Shown here: in pieces, positions 33,211 to 41,441 of the stretch
How the letters are laid out: every line of letters starts with the position of its first letter
Numbering within the stretch: the stretch's first letter is position 1
Assembly: GCA_035293805.1 (NCBI GenBank)
Contig: DATGMD010000024.1
Coordinates: forward strand, 1 to 64,000
Direction of reading: 5' to 3'
DNA length: 64,000 nucleotides
Source of the DNA: JAJPHF01 sp035293805
GTDB lineage: Bacteria; Chloroflexota; UBA6077; JAJPHF01
Position numbers and translations under genes: made by a program
The notes under the pieces: model-generated
What the model saw: only the letters and a program-made list of their open reading frames with translations
Databases searched by the model: none
What the model was told of the DNA's origin: nothing

Positions 33211-34266
33211 ATGGTCATGACCGAGCGCTACGGGAGCCCTACGACGAAGATCATCTCGCTCATGAAAGCCCTGCAAGTGCCCTTCCACGCGGTCCAGCCG
33301 GGCGACAAGCTGCTCATCCTGACCGACGACGCGATGGACCCGCTGGTCTGGCAAGCCGTGATGGCCGTCGCCAACGAGAAGGGCGGCGAGCCGATGCTCG
33401 CGCTGTTCCCGCGCCGCCCCTACCATTGCGCCGATCCGGTCCCGATGGCCATCGAGGCGGCCAAGAAGGCCGACGTGGTCGTCGCCCTCACTACCACCGC
33501 GTTGAACAGCGGCACGCCCGGCCTGCGCTCGATCCGCGCAGAGGGCGGCGGCTCCGGCCGCACGCCGATCTGGCTGATGGAGGAGTGTACGGTCGAGATC
33601 CTGGTGGACGGCGGCGGCCGTGCGACCATGGACGACGTGGCGGAGATCTGCGACATTCAGCGCCGTATCGGCGAGGTGTACGACCGCTCCAAGCAGGTGC
33701 GCGTTCTCTCCAAGCACGGCAGCGACCTGGTGGCCGACATCACGGGCATGCCGCCGGGCTACTTCGCCAAGCGCTGGGGCGCGCTGCCGTTCGGCCGTAA
33801 CAAGGAGACAGGCCGGCTCGGCGGCGGCACCTGGCCGTTCGGCGAGATCCACGTCGAGCCGCTGCCCGGCACGGCCAACGGCACCCTCGTCTGGGACACC
33901 ACGGCGCACTACCCCTCGGGGCCGTGGAAGGAGCCTGTGGCCCTGCACATCAAGGACGGCCGCGTGGTCGGCATCGAGGGCGGCAACGAGGCGCAGCAGG
34001 TGCGCTGGTACCTGGAGACCTACGGCGACGAGAACTCCTGGCTGGTGGGCGGCGAGATCGCGCTCGGCACGAACAGGCTGTGCCCGGTGAACATGCCGGT
34101 GATGCGGAGCGAAAAGAAGCGCTACGGCGCCACCCACTTCGGCATCGGGCACGGCGCCGATCGCGGTGTGGCGAACAGCGTCCTGCGCCTCGAGGGTATC
34201 GTCGACCGCGTGACCATCGTGGCCGACGATACCGTGGTCTGCGAGGACGGCAAGATCATGGTCTAA
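33211..34266 (+). CDS. M29/NicX-like metalloprotein (aminopeptidase or ring-cleaving dioxygenase family)
   Basis: A 351-residue protein of the superfamily holding M29 leucyl aminopeptidases and 2,5-dihydroxypyridine dioxygenase NicX. LLILTDDAMDPLVWQAVMAVA opens the fold, YFAKRWGALPFGRN follows, and ENSWLVGGEIALGTNRL and HFGIGHGAD supply metal-binding Glu/His. The last conserved 'HxDG' block reads RLEGIVDRVTIVADD, so one expected His ligand is absent, and peptidase activity is doubtful. The start ATG at 33211 follows GGAGGAG. A role in cleavage of an N-heterocyclic ring would fit the nearby catabolic island but is only inferred. Confidence 0.72.
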   Translation: MVMTERYGSPTTKIISLMKALQVPFHAVQPGDKLLILTDDAMDPLVWQAVMAVANEKGGEPMLALFPRRPYHCADPVPMAIEAAKKADVVVALTTTALNSGTPGLRSIRAEGGGSGRTPIWLMEECTVEILVDGGGRATMDDVAEICDIQRRIGEVYDRSKQVRVLSKHGSDLVADITGMPPGYFAKRWGALPFGRNKETGRLGGGTWPFGEIHVEPLPGTANGTLVWDTTAHYPSGPWKEPVALHIKDGRVVGIEGGNEAQQVRWYLETYGDENSWLVGGEIALGTNRLCPVNMPVMRSEKKRYGATHFGIGHGADRGVANSVLRLEGIVDRVTIVADDTVVCEDGKIMV

Positions 34267-34385
34267 GCGGCGACTCCCGCTCCGGGGCGCCGCCCCAAGG
34301 TTGCCTGGTCGAACGCTCGGCAGCGACCAACACCCGACATTTTCATATCGAGCCCTCTGCCGAATGCCTGGGCGACGCAAGGGTA

Positions 34386-34520
34386 CCGGTCCGTAGCGCG
34401 GGTTGCGTGGCGCCCGCGGCGGCCCGCGGGCGCCACCCCGGCCGGCAATGCGCACCAATCCTAACGGGTACGCGCCCCGGTCCGTAGCGCGGGTTGCTTG
34501 TCGCCCGCGGCGGCCCGCAG
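34386..34520. repeat. Two direct repeats of about 44 bp
   Basis: Copies at 34386-34430 and 34477-34520 begin CCGGTCCGTAGCGCGGGTTGC and continue into GCCCGCGGCGGCCCGC, with a few differences. Period 91 bases. They fill the 318-base gap between the M29/NicX-like and MBL-fold genes, which holds no gene. Confidence 0.75.
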
Positions 34521-34584
34521 GCCGCAATGCCGGCCCCGCCGACCGGATCGAGTATGCTGCACACCGCGAGAGGGAGCGAGCGGT

Positions 34585-35250
34585 ATGGTCACCGTGCTGA
34601 AAGACATCCCGGTGCCCGGCGTCGAAGTCATCCCCTGCCGGCTGAACGGGCCGCGGGGCATCGTCAAGGCGTTTCTGCTGCACGACGATGCGGCGACGGT
34701 GCTGGTCGATACGGGCTTCTCAGATGCCGATGCCGACTTGATCGTGGAGCGGCTGGCCCGCATCGGGCGCTCGCCGGCCGACCTCACCATGTGCGTCCTG
34801 ACCCATCGCCACGGCGACCACGTGGGCGGGCTGAAGAAGCTGCGCGGGCTGGGCAACTTCGCGGTGGTGGCCCACGAGGACGAGGCCAAGGGGGTCGAGC
34901 AGACCTGTGGCGTGGCCGTCGAGCGCACGGTGAAGGACGGCGACGAGCTGCCGGAGATCGCGGGAATCCGCATCGTCCACATGCCCGGCCACACGCCGGG
35001 CAGCATCGCGCTGTACCTGCACCAGCACCGCGCCTTCGTGGCCGGCGACGCGATCGTGAGCGCGGGCGAGCACCTGGTGGTGTCGCCGGCGTTCCTGTGC
35101 GACGATCCCGACCAGGCGCGGCAATCGGTCAAGCGGCTGCTGGGCATGGCGCTGCCGATCGACCACATGCTGGTCGCGCACGGCGACGACGTGTACGGCA
35201 AGGCCGGCGACCCCCTGGCCCGCATCCTGGTCGAGCGCCGCGCCTTCTAG
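34585..35250 (+). CDS. Metallo-beta-lactamase fold hydrolase
   Basis: A 221-residue glyoxalase-II-like MBL protein. VLVDTGFSDADAD precedes the zinc motif LTHRHGDHVGG; HMPGHTPGSIALYL, VAGDAIVS and VAHGDDVYG give the other ligands. Such enzymes hydrolyse thioesters, lactones or other small esters. The start ATG at 34585 has GAGGGAGCGAG upstream. It ends just before the G/C-block repeat array. Confidence 0.88.
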   Translation: MVTVLKDIPVPGVEVIPCRLNGPRGIVKAFLLHDDAATVLVDTGFSDADADLIVERLARIGRSPADLTMCVLTHRHGDHVGGLKKLRGLGNFAVVAHEDEAKGVEQTCGVAVERTVKDGDELPEIAGIRIVHMPGHTPGSIALYLHQHRAFVAGDAIVSAGEHLVVSPAFLCDDPDQARQSVKRLLGMALPIDHMLVAHGDDVYGKAGDPLARILVERRAF

Positions 35251-35274
35251 CCCGCCGCGGGGCTAACGGGGCGC

Positions 35275-35692
35275 TCCCAGGCCGGGGGGCCACTCCATCG
35301 GGGGAGCCGCCATCGTCCTCCCTCCCCCCAGGATTCCGGGGCGCGGGGGTGCAGGGGCGTTCCCCGGCTGGAGCGGTGTGGGGGGAGCCCACCTGCCCAT
35401 CCTCCTCTCGCCCAGGATCGGGGGGCACGGGGGGATGGCGTATGGGGGTGTGCATTCACTGGCCCATCCTCCCCTCCTCAGGATGGGCGGTGGCGGGGGA
35501 TGGGAGATGGGGGTGTCCATCCGCCGGCCCATCGGCCTCTCCCCCGGGATCGGGGGAGCGCGGGGGGATGGCGGGACCCCAATTGCCATCCTCTCCCTCT
35601 CCCCCGAGGATTGGGGGGCCGGGCGGCCGCGGGGGTGTGGGGGCGTCCCCCACCATTCTTCTTTCCCCCCAGGATTGGGGGGCGGGGGGCCG
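35275..35692. repeat. Array of degenerate G/C-block palindromic repeats
   Basis: Five to six units of about 60-80 bases, each built around CCCCCAGGATtGGGGGgC followed by a G-run, GGGGGTGT and CCCATCCTCC. Unit boundaries fall near 35325, 35407, 35472, 35535, 35597 and 35667. A single related unit lies at 50801-50867. The array fills the gap before the ATPase gene and its last unit supplies the G-rich ribosome-site region. Confidence 0.75.
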
Positions 35693-35696
35693 AATC

Positions 35697-36824
35697 ATGC
35701 TGCAAGTCCGCAACCTGCACAAGCGCTACGTCACCGCGCGCGGCCAGGTGCTGGCGGTGCGCGGGGTGTCGTTCGACGTGCGCGACGGTGAGTTCCTGAC
35801 CCTCCTCGGCCCGAGCGGCTGCGGCAAGACGACCATGCTGCGCTGCATCGCGGGCCTCGAGACGCCCGACGCGGGCGAGATCCGCATCGGCGCCACCACC
35901 GTGTTCTCCAGCGCGGCCGCCGTCGACGTCCCCATCGAGCGGCGCGACATCGGCATGGTCTTCCAGTCCTACGCGATCTGGCCGCACATGACCGTCTACC
36001 AGAACGTCGCCTTCCCCCTGCGCGTCGGCAAGCCGCGCCCGCCGTCGGCCGAGCTGGAGCAGCGCGTCCACGAGGCGCTGCGTCTCGTGCAGCTCGACGC
36101 GCTGGCCGATCGCCCGGTGCCTCAGCTCTCCGGCGGCCAGCAGCAGCGGGTGGCGCTGGCGCGGGCCCTGGTGCGGCGGCCGCGGCTGTTGCTGCTCGAC
36201 GAGCCCCTGTCGAACCTGGACGCCCGCCTGGGGGCCCAGATGCGCGAGGAGATCGTGGAGGTCGCCAGCCGGGCTGGCGTCGCGACCGTCTACGTCACGC
36301 ACGATCAGGTAGAGGCGCTGGCGATGTCCGACCGCATCCTCGTTCTGCTGGACGGCGCGGTCGTGCAGGAGGGCACGCCCGACACCATCTACACCGCGCC
36401 GCGCTCGCGCTTCGTGGCCGAGTTCGTCGGCGCGAGCAACCTGATCGAGGGCGAGATCGTGGCGGCGAGCGGGGAGTCCACTACGGTGCAGACCGCGCTG
36501 GGCACGCTGACCGGCCAGCGCACCGACGGCCTGCGCCCGGGCGAGCGCGTCTACTTCTGCACGCGCCCCGAGGACACCGCGGTGCTGCGCGCCCCGCCCG
36601 CGGACGGCGCCAACGTGCTGCCGGCCGAGGTCACACGCGTCACGTTCCTGGGCGACCACCGCCAGTGCTGGGCGCGCGCGGGTAGCGCCCTGCTCTGCGC
36701 GCGCCTCCCGTCGCAGGCCGACCTGCGCGCGGGTGAGACCATCTACCTGCACCTGCCGCCCGCCCGCAGCCTGGCGCTCCCCTGGGAAGCCGCCCCGGCG
36801 GAGGCTCAACCGACTCCCGCGTAA
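35697..36824 (+). CDS. ABC transporter ATPase, Fe/spermidine/2-aminoethylphosphonate type
   Basis: A 375-residue ATPase. Walker A GPSGCGKTT, Q-loop MVFQSYAIWPHMTVYQNVAFPL, signature LSGGQQQR, Walker B LLLLDEPLSNLD and H-loop VTHDQVEA are intact. A C-terminal TOBE domain (about 245-360) is typical of the PotA/FbpC/ThiQ-like group. It matches the fused permease and the iron-type SBP encoded convergently downstream; the two genes end 16 bases apart. The G/C-block repeat array is directly upstream. Confidence 0.93.
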   Translation: MLQVRNLHKRYVTARGQVLAVRGVSFDVRDGEFLTLLGPSGCGKTTMLRCIAGLETPDAGEIRIGATTVFSSAAAVDVPIERRDIGMVFQSYAIWPHMTVYQNVAFPLRVGKPRPPSAELEQRVHEALRLVQLDALADRPVPQLSGGQQQRVALARALVRRPRLLLLDEPLSNLDARLGAQMREEIVEVASRAGVATVYVTHDQVEALAMSDRILVLLDGAVVQEGTPDTIYTAPRSRFVAEFVGASNLIEGEIVAASGESTTVQTALGTLTGQRTDGLRPGERVYFCTRPEDTAVLRAPPADGANVLPAEVTRVTFLGDHRQCWARAGSALLCARLPSQADLRAGETIYLHLPPARSLALPWEAAPAEAQPTPA

Positions 36825-36840
36825 CGTCGCTCGCCAGCCG

Positions 36841-38595
36841 CTACACGGACTCGTGGCGGCCGAGCAGGTAGCGGGCGGGCACGACGAGCGCGGCCACGGC
36901 GACGAGCAGCATGACCGCCATCGCCGACGTGCGCTCCCACTGGCCGCGCACCCACGACTGCCACAAGAGCTGCGCCACCACCGTGTTGCTCGCCGTGCCG
37001 AGGACCAGCGGGTAGGTGAAGTCGCGTACGCTGTGCGCGCCGATCCAGAGCGTGCAGTTGAGCAGCGCCGGGCGCAAGAGCGGGAAGACGATCGCGGCCA
37101 GCGTCGTCCCCACGCCCGCGCCGCTCGCCCGCGCCGCCTCCTCCAGCTCCTGGTGTACTTGCAGCAGCGTGGCGTTCATCACCCGCACGGCGTAGGGCAG
37201 GAAGTTCAGCGTCTGGCCCACGACGATGATCCAGATCGTGGCGTAGAGCGGCGTGCGGATGAGCAGCAGGAACACGCCGAGCGCCAGGATCACGCCGGGG
37301 ATGGCGCGCGGCAGGAACGCCAGCGCGTCGAGCCAGCGCAGCCAGCCGACGCGCGTCCGCAGCACCACCCACGCCACCAGCGTGGCCAGCACCACGGTCG
37401 CCCCGCTGACGGCCACCACCAGGATGGCCGTGTTGGCGAGCGCCCGGCCCCAGCGCGGGTCGGCCAGCACCAGCCGGTAGACCTCCAGCGAGGCGCCGGA
37501 CAGCGCCGCCAGCGACGGCGGTGTGAAGGTGCGGAACAGGCTGGCCCAGACGAGCGCCAGGATGGGCAGCACGTCGGCCAGCAGCAGGTAGAGCGCGACG
37601 GCGCCCAGCGCGACCCACTTCCCGCGACCCAGGCGCACCAGCCGCGGCGCCTGGCGCTGGCCGCGCAGCACGGCGTAGCGGTAAGCGTCGCGGCTCACCC
37701 GCGCGTAGAGCGCCGCCAGCGCCACGCCGATCACGATGGCGAGCGTGCCGAACACGGCGGCCTGGCCGTACTGCGGCCGCGTGGCGTCGCCCTGCATGAG
37801 CTGGTACACGTGCGTGCTCAGCACCTGGAAGTTGGCGTTCGGGCCGATGACTAGCGGCACCTCGAACGTCTCGAAGAGCAGGATGGTGTAGTAGATCGAC
37901 GCGGCCACCAGGCTGGGCGCCATGAGCGGCAGCGTGACCTGCTGTACCACGGCCGCGGTGGTCGCGCCGCTCGCGCGCCCCGCCTCTTCGAGCCGCGAGT
38001 CCATGTTGCGGAAGGCGGCGCTCAGCATGATAAACATGCTCGGCGCGACGCCCGTGCCCGTGATCAGCACCAGCCCGGCGAAGGTGTAGAAGTCGAGCGG
38101 CCCCGAGGCGCCAGGCCCCGCCGTGTCGAGGCCGAGCAGGCTGCGCAGCCCGACGTTGATAAAGCCCTGCCGCGGCGCCAGCAGCAGCGCCCAGCCCATC
38201 GCCTTCAGCGCCCCCGGCACGACGAGCGGCACGAACATCGCCGACGCGATCAGCACCTTGGCGGGCAGGTCGGTGCGCTCGACGAGCCAGACCAGCGGCA
38301 CCGCCAGCGCCATGCCGATGGCGAGCGAGACGGCGGCGTAGACGACGGTGTTCAGCAGCAGCCGGTAGGTGAAGGGATCGGCGAGCAGGTCGGCGAAGTT
38401 GTCGAGCGTGAGCGGCGTGGCGTCGAACGGCAGCGCCGCGCCCGGCCGCAGCGCGGTGAGCAGCACCACCAGCACCACCGGCACGACCAGCAGCGCCACG
38501 AGCACGGCCACCGCCAGCGGCACCGGCGCCAGCCCCAGCCGGCGCGCCGAGCCGGCGACCCACCGCCGCCCGGCCGCGCTACTAACGGTAGCCAT
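36841..38595 (-). CDS. ABC transporter permease, fused double domain (FbpB/ThiP-like)
   Basis: A 584-residue inner-membrane permease with about 12 hydrophobic segments. Both halves carry an EAA loop for ATPase contact: EEAGRASGATTAAVVQQVTL in the first and EEAARASGAGVGTTLAAIVF in the second. One fused chain, not two subunits, is the rule for the iron/thiamine/aminoethylphosphonate group. It follows the SBP gene on the minus strand after 69 bases containing a strong hairpin. Confidence 0.92.
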   Translation of the reverse strand: MATVSSAAGRRWVAGSARRLGLAPVPLAVAVLVALLVVPVVLVVLLTALRPGAALPFDATPLTLDNFADLLADPFTYRLLLNTVVYAAVSLAIGMALAVPLVWLVERTDLPAKVLIASAMFVPLVVPGALKAMGWALLLAPRQGFINVGLRSLLGLDTAGPGASGPLDFYTFAGLVLITGTGVAPSMFIMLSAAFRNMDSRLEEAGRASGATTAAVVQQVTLPLMAPSLVAASIYYTILLFETFEVPLVIGPNANFQVLSTHVYQLMQGDATRPQYGQAAVFGTLAIVIGVALAALYARVSRDAYRYAVLRGQRQAPRLVRLGRGKWVALGAVALYLLLADVLPILALVWASLFRTFTPPSLAALSGASLEVYRLVLADPRWGRALANTAILVVAVSGATVVLATLVAWVVLRTRVGWLRWLDALAFLPRAIPGVILALGVFLLLIRTPLYATIWIIVVGQTLNFLPYAVRVMNATLLQVHQELEEAARASGAGVGTTLAAIVFPLLRPALLNCTLWIGAHSVRDFTYPLVLGTASNTVVAQLLWQSWVRGQWERTSAMAVMLLVAVAALVVPARYLLGRHESV

Positions 38596-38620
38596 CGCCC
38601 GTATTCTCCGCGTCCTGTCG

Positions 38621-38656
38621 CGGGCGGCAGGGTTGCCGCGGCAACCCTGCCGCCCG
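38621..38656. terminator. Perfect 17-bp hairpin between SBP and permease genes
   Basis: CGGGCGGCAGGGTTGCC and its exact complement with a 2-base loop. It lies between the SBP stop (38665) and the permease ATG (38595). Such hairpins partly end or protect SBP mRNA so that more binding protein than permease is made. Confidence 0.7.
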
Positions 38657-38664
38657 CCACCGCT

Positions 38665-39789
38665 TTACTTCGCCCCCAGCCGCTTGTACTCGTCCACGAT
38701 CTGCGTGCGCACGCGGTCGGCGCGCTCCAGGTCGCTCTGGCTGCTGAGCATCGCCAGGTCACCCTTCAGCTCGATCAGCTTGCGCGCCATCTCGGAGTTG
38801 CTGTCGGGCCAGGCGCGCTGGTTCGACTGCCCCAGCGTGGCGGCGATCGGCATGCCCTCGGTGGTCAGCCACGCCGTCCACAGCCGTGCCGCGTTCACGT
38901 GCGGGGAGCCCTTCACGGGGAAGATGAGCTGCTGCGTGGCCGGGTAGAACTCCGTCGGCGCGATCTCGACGGGCTCGCCCTCGCGCTGGAGGTCGAGTAT
39001 GTTGTCGATCGCCGTGATGCCCACCAGCGCCTCGCCGCGAGCCACGGCGCGCGCCACGTTGATCGTGCTGCCCACCCACAGCGGGTCCTGCGCCGCCAGC
39101 TTGCGCGAGTAGTCGAGCACCCGCGCGTCGTCCCAGCGCGCGATGAGCTGGTAGGTGCTGGAGCCCTGTGGATCGATGGCCAGCCGCTTGCCCTGCCAGC
39201 GCGGGTCGAGCAGGTCGTCCCAGCGCTTCGGCACGTCGGTCGCCGGCACGAGGTTCTTGTTGTAGACGATGGCGCGCACCAGGTGCTGGTACTCCAGCGC
39301 CCGCCCGCGCGCCACCTCGGGCACGCGGTCCACCACCTGGCTGATCTCGGGCAGCGTGTCGCCGAACGTGCCGACCCAGTCGAACGGCTCCAGGGCGTCC
39401 ACCTGGTCGTCGATCAGGCCGTAGACCAGCCCGCTCGACGGGTGGATCACGTCAACCGTGACCTTGCCGGCCGCGATCTCCTGCCGCACCCGCGTGTTCG
39501 TCTCGGTCGCGCGCAGTGGCACCAGCTCGACGTCGATGTTCGTGCCGAAGCGCTCGTTGAAGCGCTTGGCCTGCTCGGCCAGCACCTCCGGCGCCCCGGT
39601 GTCGGCGTAGTTCACCTGGCCCTCGCGGCTGGCCGCGTCGATCAACGCTTGCAGCGCCGGCGAGCGCGCCGCGCTGCCCGCCGGCTGGCTCGCCCCCCCG
39701 GCCGTCGGCGCGGTGGCCGGCGCGCACGCCGCCGCCAGGCTAGCGGCAACCACCGAAAGCGTTATCAGGGCCTGCTGCACGCGGAACAT
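38665..39789 (-). CDS. ABC substrate-binding lipoprotein, iron/extracellular family 1-like
   Basis: A 374-residue binding protein. The signal peptide ends VVAASLAAACAPA (lipobox Cys). ALIDAASREGQVNYADTGAPE, RFNERFGTNIDVELV, WDDLLDPRWQGKRLAIDP and FPVKGSPHVNAARLWTAWL are typical of FbpA/2-AEP-like binding proteins. The start ATG at 39787-39789 has AGGAA ten bases upstream; longer readings are Arg-rich. With the fused permease and the TOBE ATPase it forms a complete importer. The ligand is not clear; family members bind ferric iron, phosphonates, thiamine or organic acids. Confidence 0.9.
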   Translation of the reverse strand: MFRVQQALITLSVVAASLAAACAPATAPTAGGASQPAGSAARSPALQALIDAASREGQVNYADTGAPEVLAEQAKRFNERFGTNIDVELVPLRATETNTRVRQEIAAGKVTVDVIHPSSGLVYGLIDDQVDALEPFDWVGTFGDTLPEISQVVDRVPEVARGRALEYQHLVRAIVYNKNLVPATDVPKRWDDLLDPRWQGKRLAIDPQGSSTYQLIARWDDARVLDYSRKLAAQDPLWVGSTINVARAVARGEALVGITAIDNILDLQREGEPVEIAPTEFYPATQQLIFPVKGSPHVNAARLWTAWLTTEGMPIAATLGQSNQRAWPDSNSEMARKLIELKGDLAMLSSQSDLERADRVRTQIVDEYKRLGAK

Positions 39790-39889
39790 AATGCCAGTTC
39801 CTATCTCAGCTATCTGCGCAAGCAGCAACGTCTGGCACGAAACCCGGAACGCGGAGACGTAGGGCCGAGGCTCGTCCCCTGTCCTACCT

Positions 39890-40762
39890 TTATCGCTCCG
39901 TCGCTCGCGCCCGCGCCCGCTCCAGCGCGCGGCGGAAATACACCCCGACCATCGCGCGGCGATATTCGGCCGGGGCGCGGCGGTCGGTCCACGGGTCGAT
40001 GGCATCGTCCAGCAACCGCACCGCCCCCGCAACCGCCGCCGCATCGAGCGCGGTGCCGCGCAGCGCCGCCTCGGCCGCCACCGGTTTGATCGGCGTCGCG
40101 CCCGCGCCGCTCAGCCCGATGCCGATCGCCTGGCAGGTGCCGTCCGGCCCAAGCGTCAGCTGCACGGCCACGCCGACCACCGCGAAGTCGCCGGCCCGCC
40201 GCTCCAGTTTGAGATAGGCGCCGCCGCTGTTGGCGGCCGGGGCGGGCACCCGCACCTCAGTGATCAGCTCCGTCGGCGCCAGCGTCGTCGTGAAGTAGTC
40301 GGCGAACAGGTCGGCCGCGGCGATGACGCGCTCGCCCTCGGGCCCCTGGCACTGCACCTCGCCGTTCAGCGCCAGCAGGACCGGGCCCCAGTCTCCGCCC
40401 GGATCCGCCTCGGCCAGCGCCCCCGCGACCGTGCCCAGGTTGCGCACCTGCGCGTCGCCCACTACCCGCGCCGCGTCGAGCATGATCGGCAGCGCGGCTT
40501 GCACCACCGCCGCGCCCGCCACGTCGGCGTGCCGCGCCAGCGCGCCCAGCGCGAGCGTGCCGTTGCGCCGCTCGACGTAGCCCAGCCCCGGCAGCCGGTT
40601 CAGGTCGATCACCACTGTGGGGTTCGCCACGCGCAGCTTCATCAGCGGGATAAGGCTCTGCCCGCCGGCCAGCGGCCGGGCGTCCTCGCCGTACTGCTCG
40701 AGCAGCGCCACCGCCTCGGCCAGCGATTCGGGCCGGAAGTAGTCGAACACCTTGGGATACAT
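39890..40762 (-). CDS. Molybdenum hydroxylase FAD subunit (CoxM/XdhB-like)
   Basis: A 290-residue FAD-binding subunit that passes electrons from the Fe-S subunit to an acceptor. FDYFRPESLAEAVALLEQYG opens the domain, ARPLAGGQSLIPLMKLR is the first FAD motif, and GDAQVRNLGTVAGALAEADPGGD the second (usually TxGGxL; here TVAGAL). The start codon touches the stop of the [2Fe-2S] subunit gene (TAGATG). It is the only FAD subunit gene in the window, while two S/L pairs are present. Confidence 0.93.
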   Translation of the reverse strand: MYPKVFDYFRPESLAEAVALLEQYGEDARPLAGGQSLIPLMKLRVANPTVVIDLNRLPGLGYVERRNGTLALGALARHADVAGAAVVQAALPIMLDAARVVGDAQVRNLGTVAGALAEADPGGDWGPVLLALNGEVQCQGPEGERVIAAADLFADYFTTTLAPTELITEVRVPAPAANSGGAYLKLERRAGDFAVVGVAVQLTLGPDGTCQAIGIGLSGAGATPIKPVAAEAALRGTALDAAAVAGAVRLLDDAIDPWTDRRAPAEYRRAMVGVYFRRALERARARATER

Positions 40763-41374
40763 CTAGGCCTCCGCCATCGCGGCCGCGGCCGCCCGGATCG
40801 CCGCGACGATGTTGCGGTAGCCCGTGCAGCGGCAGAGGTTGCCCGAGATGGCCTGCTTGATCTCCTCATCGGTGGGCGTCGGGTTCTGGCGCAGAAGCCC
40901 CCACGCCGCCATCAGCATCCCCGCCGTGCAGTAGCCGCACTCCACCGCGTCGGCCTCCCAGAACGCTTGCTGGAGCGGATGGAGACCCCTTCCCCCCACC
41001 CCCCCTTCCCCCATGGGGGGCAAGGGGGCTTCCAGTGCAGGCTCACACGGCGTCGTCCCCCCTTCCCCTCCCTGGGGGGAAGGGGGGGCAGGGGGGGATA
41101 GGGGTCCGAGCCCCTCCACCGTCAGCACGTCGCCGCCGTCGGTCTGGACGGCGTAGACCATGCAGGACTTCACGGGCCGCCCGTTCCAGAGCACTGTGCA
41201 GCAGCCGCAGCGGCCGATGACGCAGCCCACGTGGGCGCCCGTGAGCCCCAGCACGTCGCGCAGGAAGTGGATGAGCAACAGGCGTGGCTCGATCTCCGCC
41301 CGCCGCTCCGCGCCGTTCACAGTGACCGCGATGCGCACGCGCGCCGCCCCCTCGGGTGAGAGCACCTTCTCCAC
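40763..41374 (-). CDS. Molybdenum hydroxylase [2Fe-2S] subunit with hinge insertion
   Basis: A 203-residue subunit with two iron-sulfur clusters. The plant-type ferredoxin domain has Cys51, 56, 59 and 71 (HVGCVIGRCGCC..KSC). The C-terminal domain has Cys146, 149, 181 and 183 (CGYC, CRC). Between VEGLG and GLHPLQQAF sit about 39 residues rich in Pro and Gly (PLSPPAPPSP to MGEGGVGGR) where relatives have only a few. That segment is encoded by a palindromic element (40985-41105). The gene lies between the L and M subunit genes. All eight cluster ligands are kept, so it is probably functional. Confidence 0.92.
   Translation of the reverse strand: MEKVLSPEGAARVRIAVTVNGAERRAEIEPRLLLIHFLRDVLGLTGAHVGCVIGRCGCCTVLWNGRPVKSCMVYAVQTDGGDVLTVEGLGPLSPPAPPSPQGGEGGTTPCEPALEAPLPPMGEGGVGGRGLHPLQQAFWEADAVECGYCTAGMLMAAWGLLRQNPTPTDEEIKQAISGNLCRCTGYRNIVAAIRAAAAAMAEA
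40985..41105. repeat. MITE-like palindromic element inserted in the first coxS-type gene
   Basis: Terminal inverted repeats: ACCCCTTCCCCCCACCCCCC at 40985 and, at the other end, the complement of ACCCCTATCCCCCCCTGCCC ending at 41105. Two inner palindromes contain CCCCCATGGGGGG and CCCCTCCCTGGGGGG. The minus-strand frame is open throughout. Confidence 0.8.
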
Positions 41375-41441
41375 TTATCGTCCCCCCGCGCTGCTTTCCG
41401 CCACGCGAGACCTGAGGAGCGTTTGCAGCGGCCAAGCCCCC

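Noticed and set aside
34494..35696. Upstream in-frame extension of the ABC ATPase over 400 codons
   Set aside because: It runs through the MBL-fold gene in another frame and through the repeat array; ATPase homology begins at MLQVRNLHKRY (35697).
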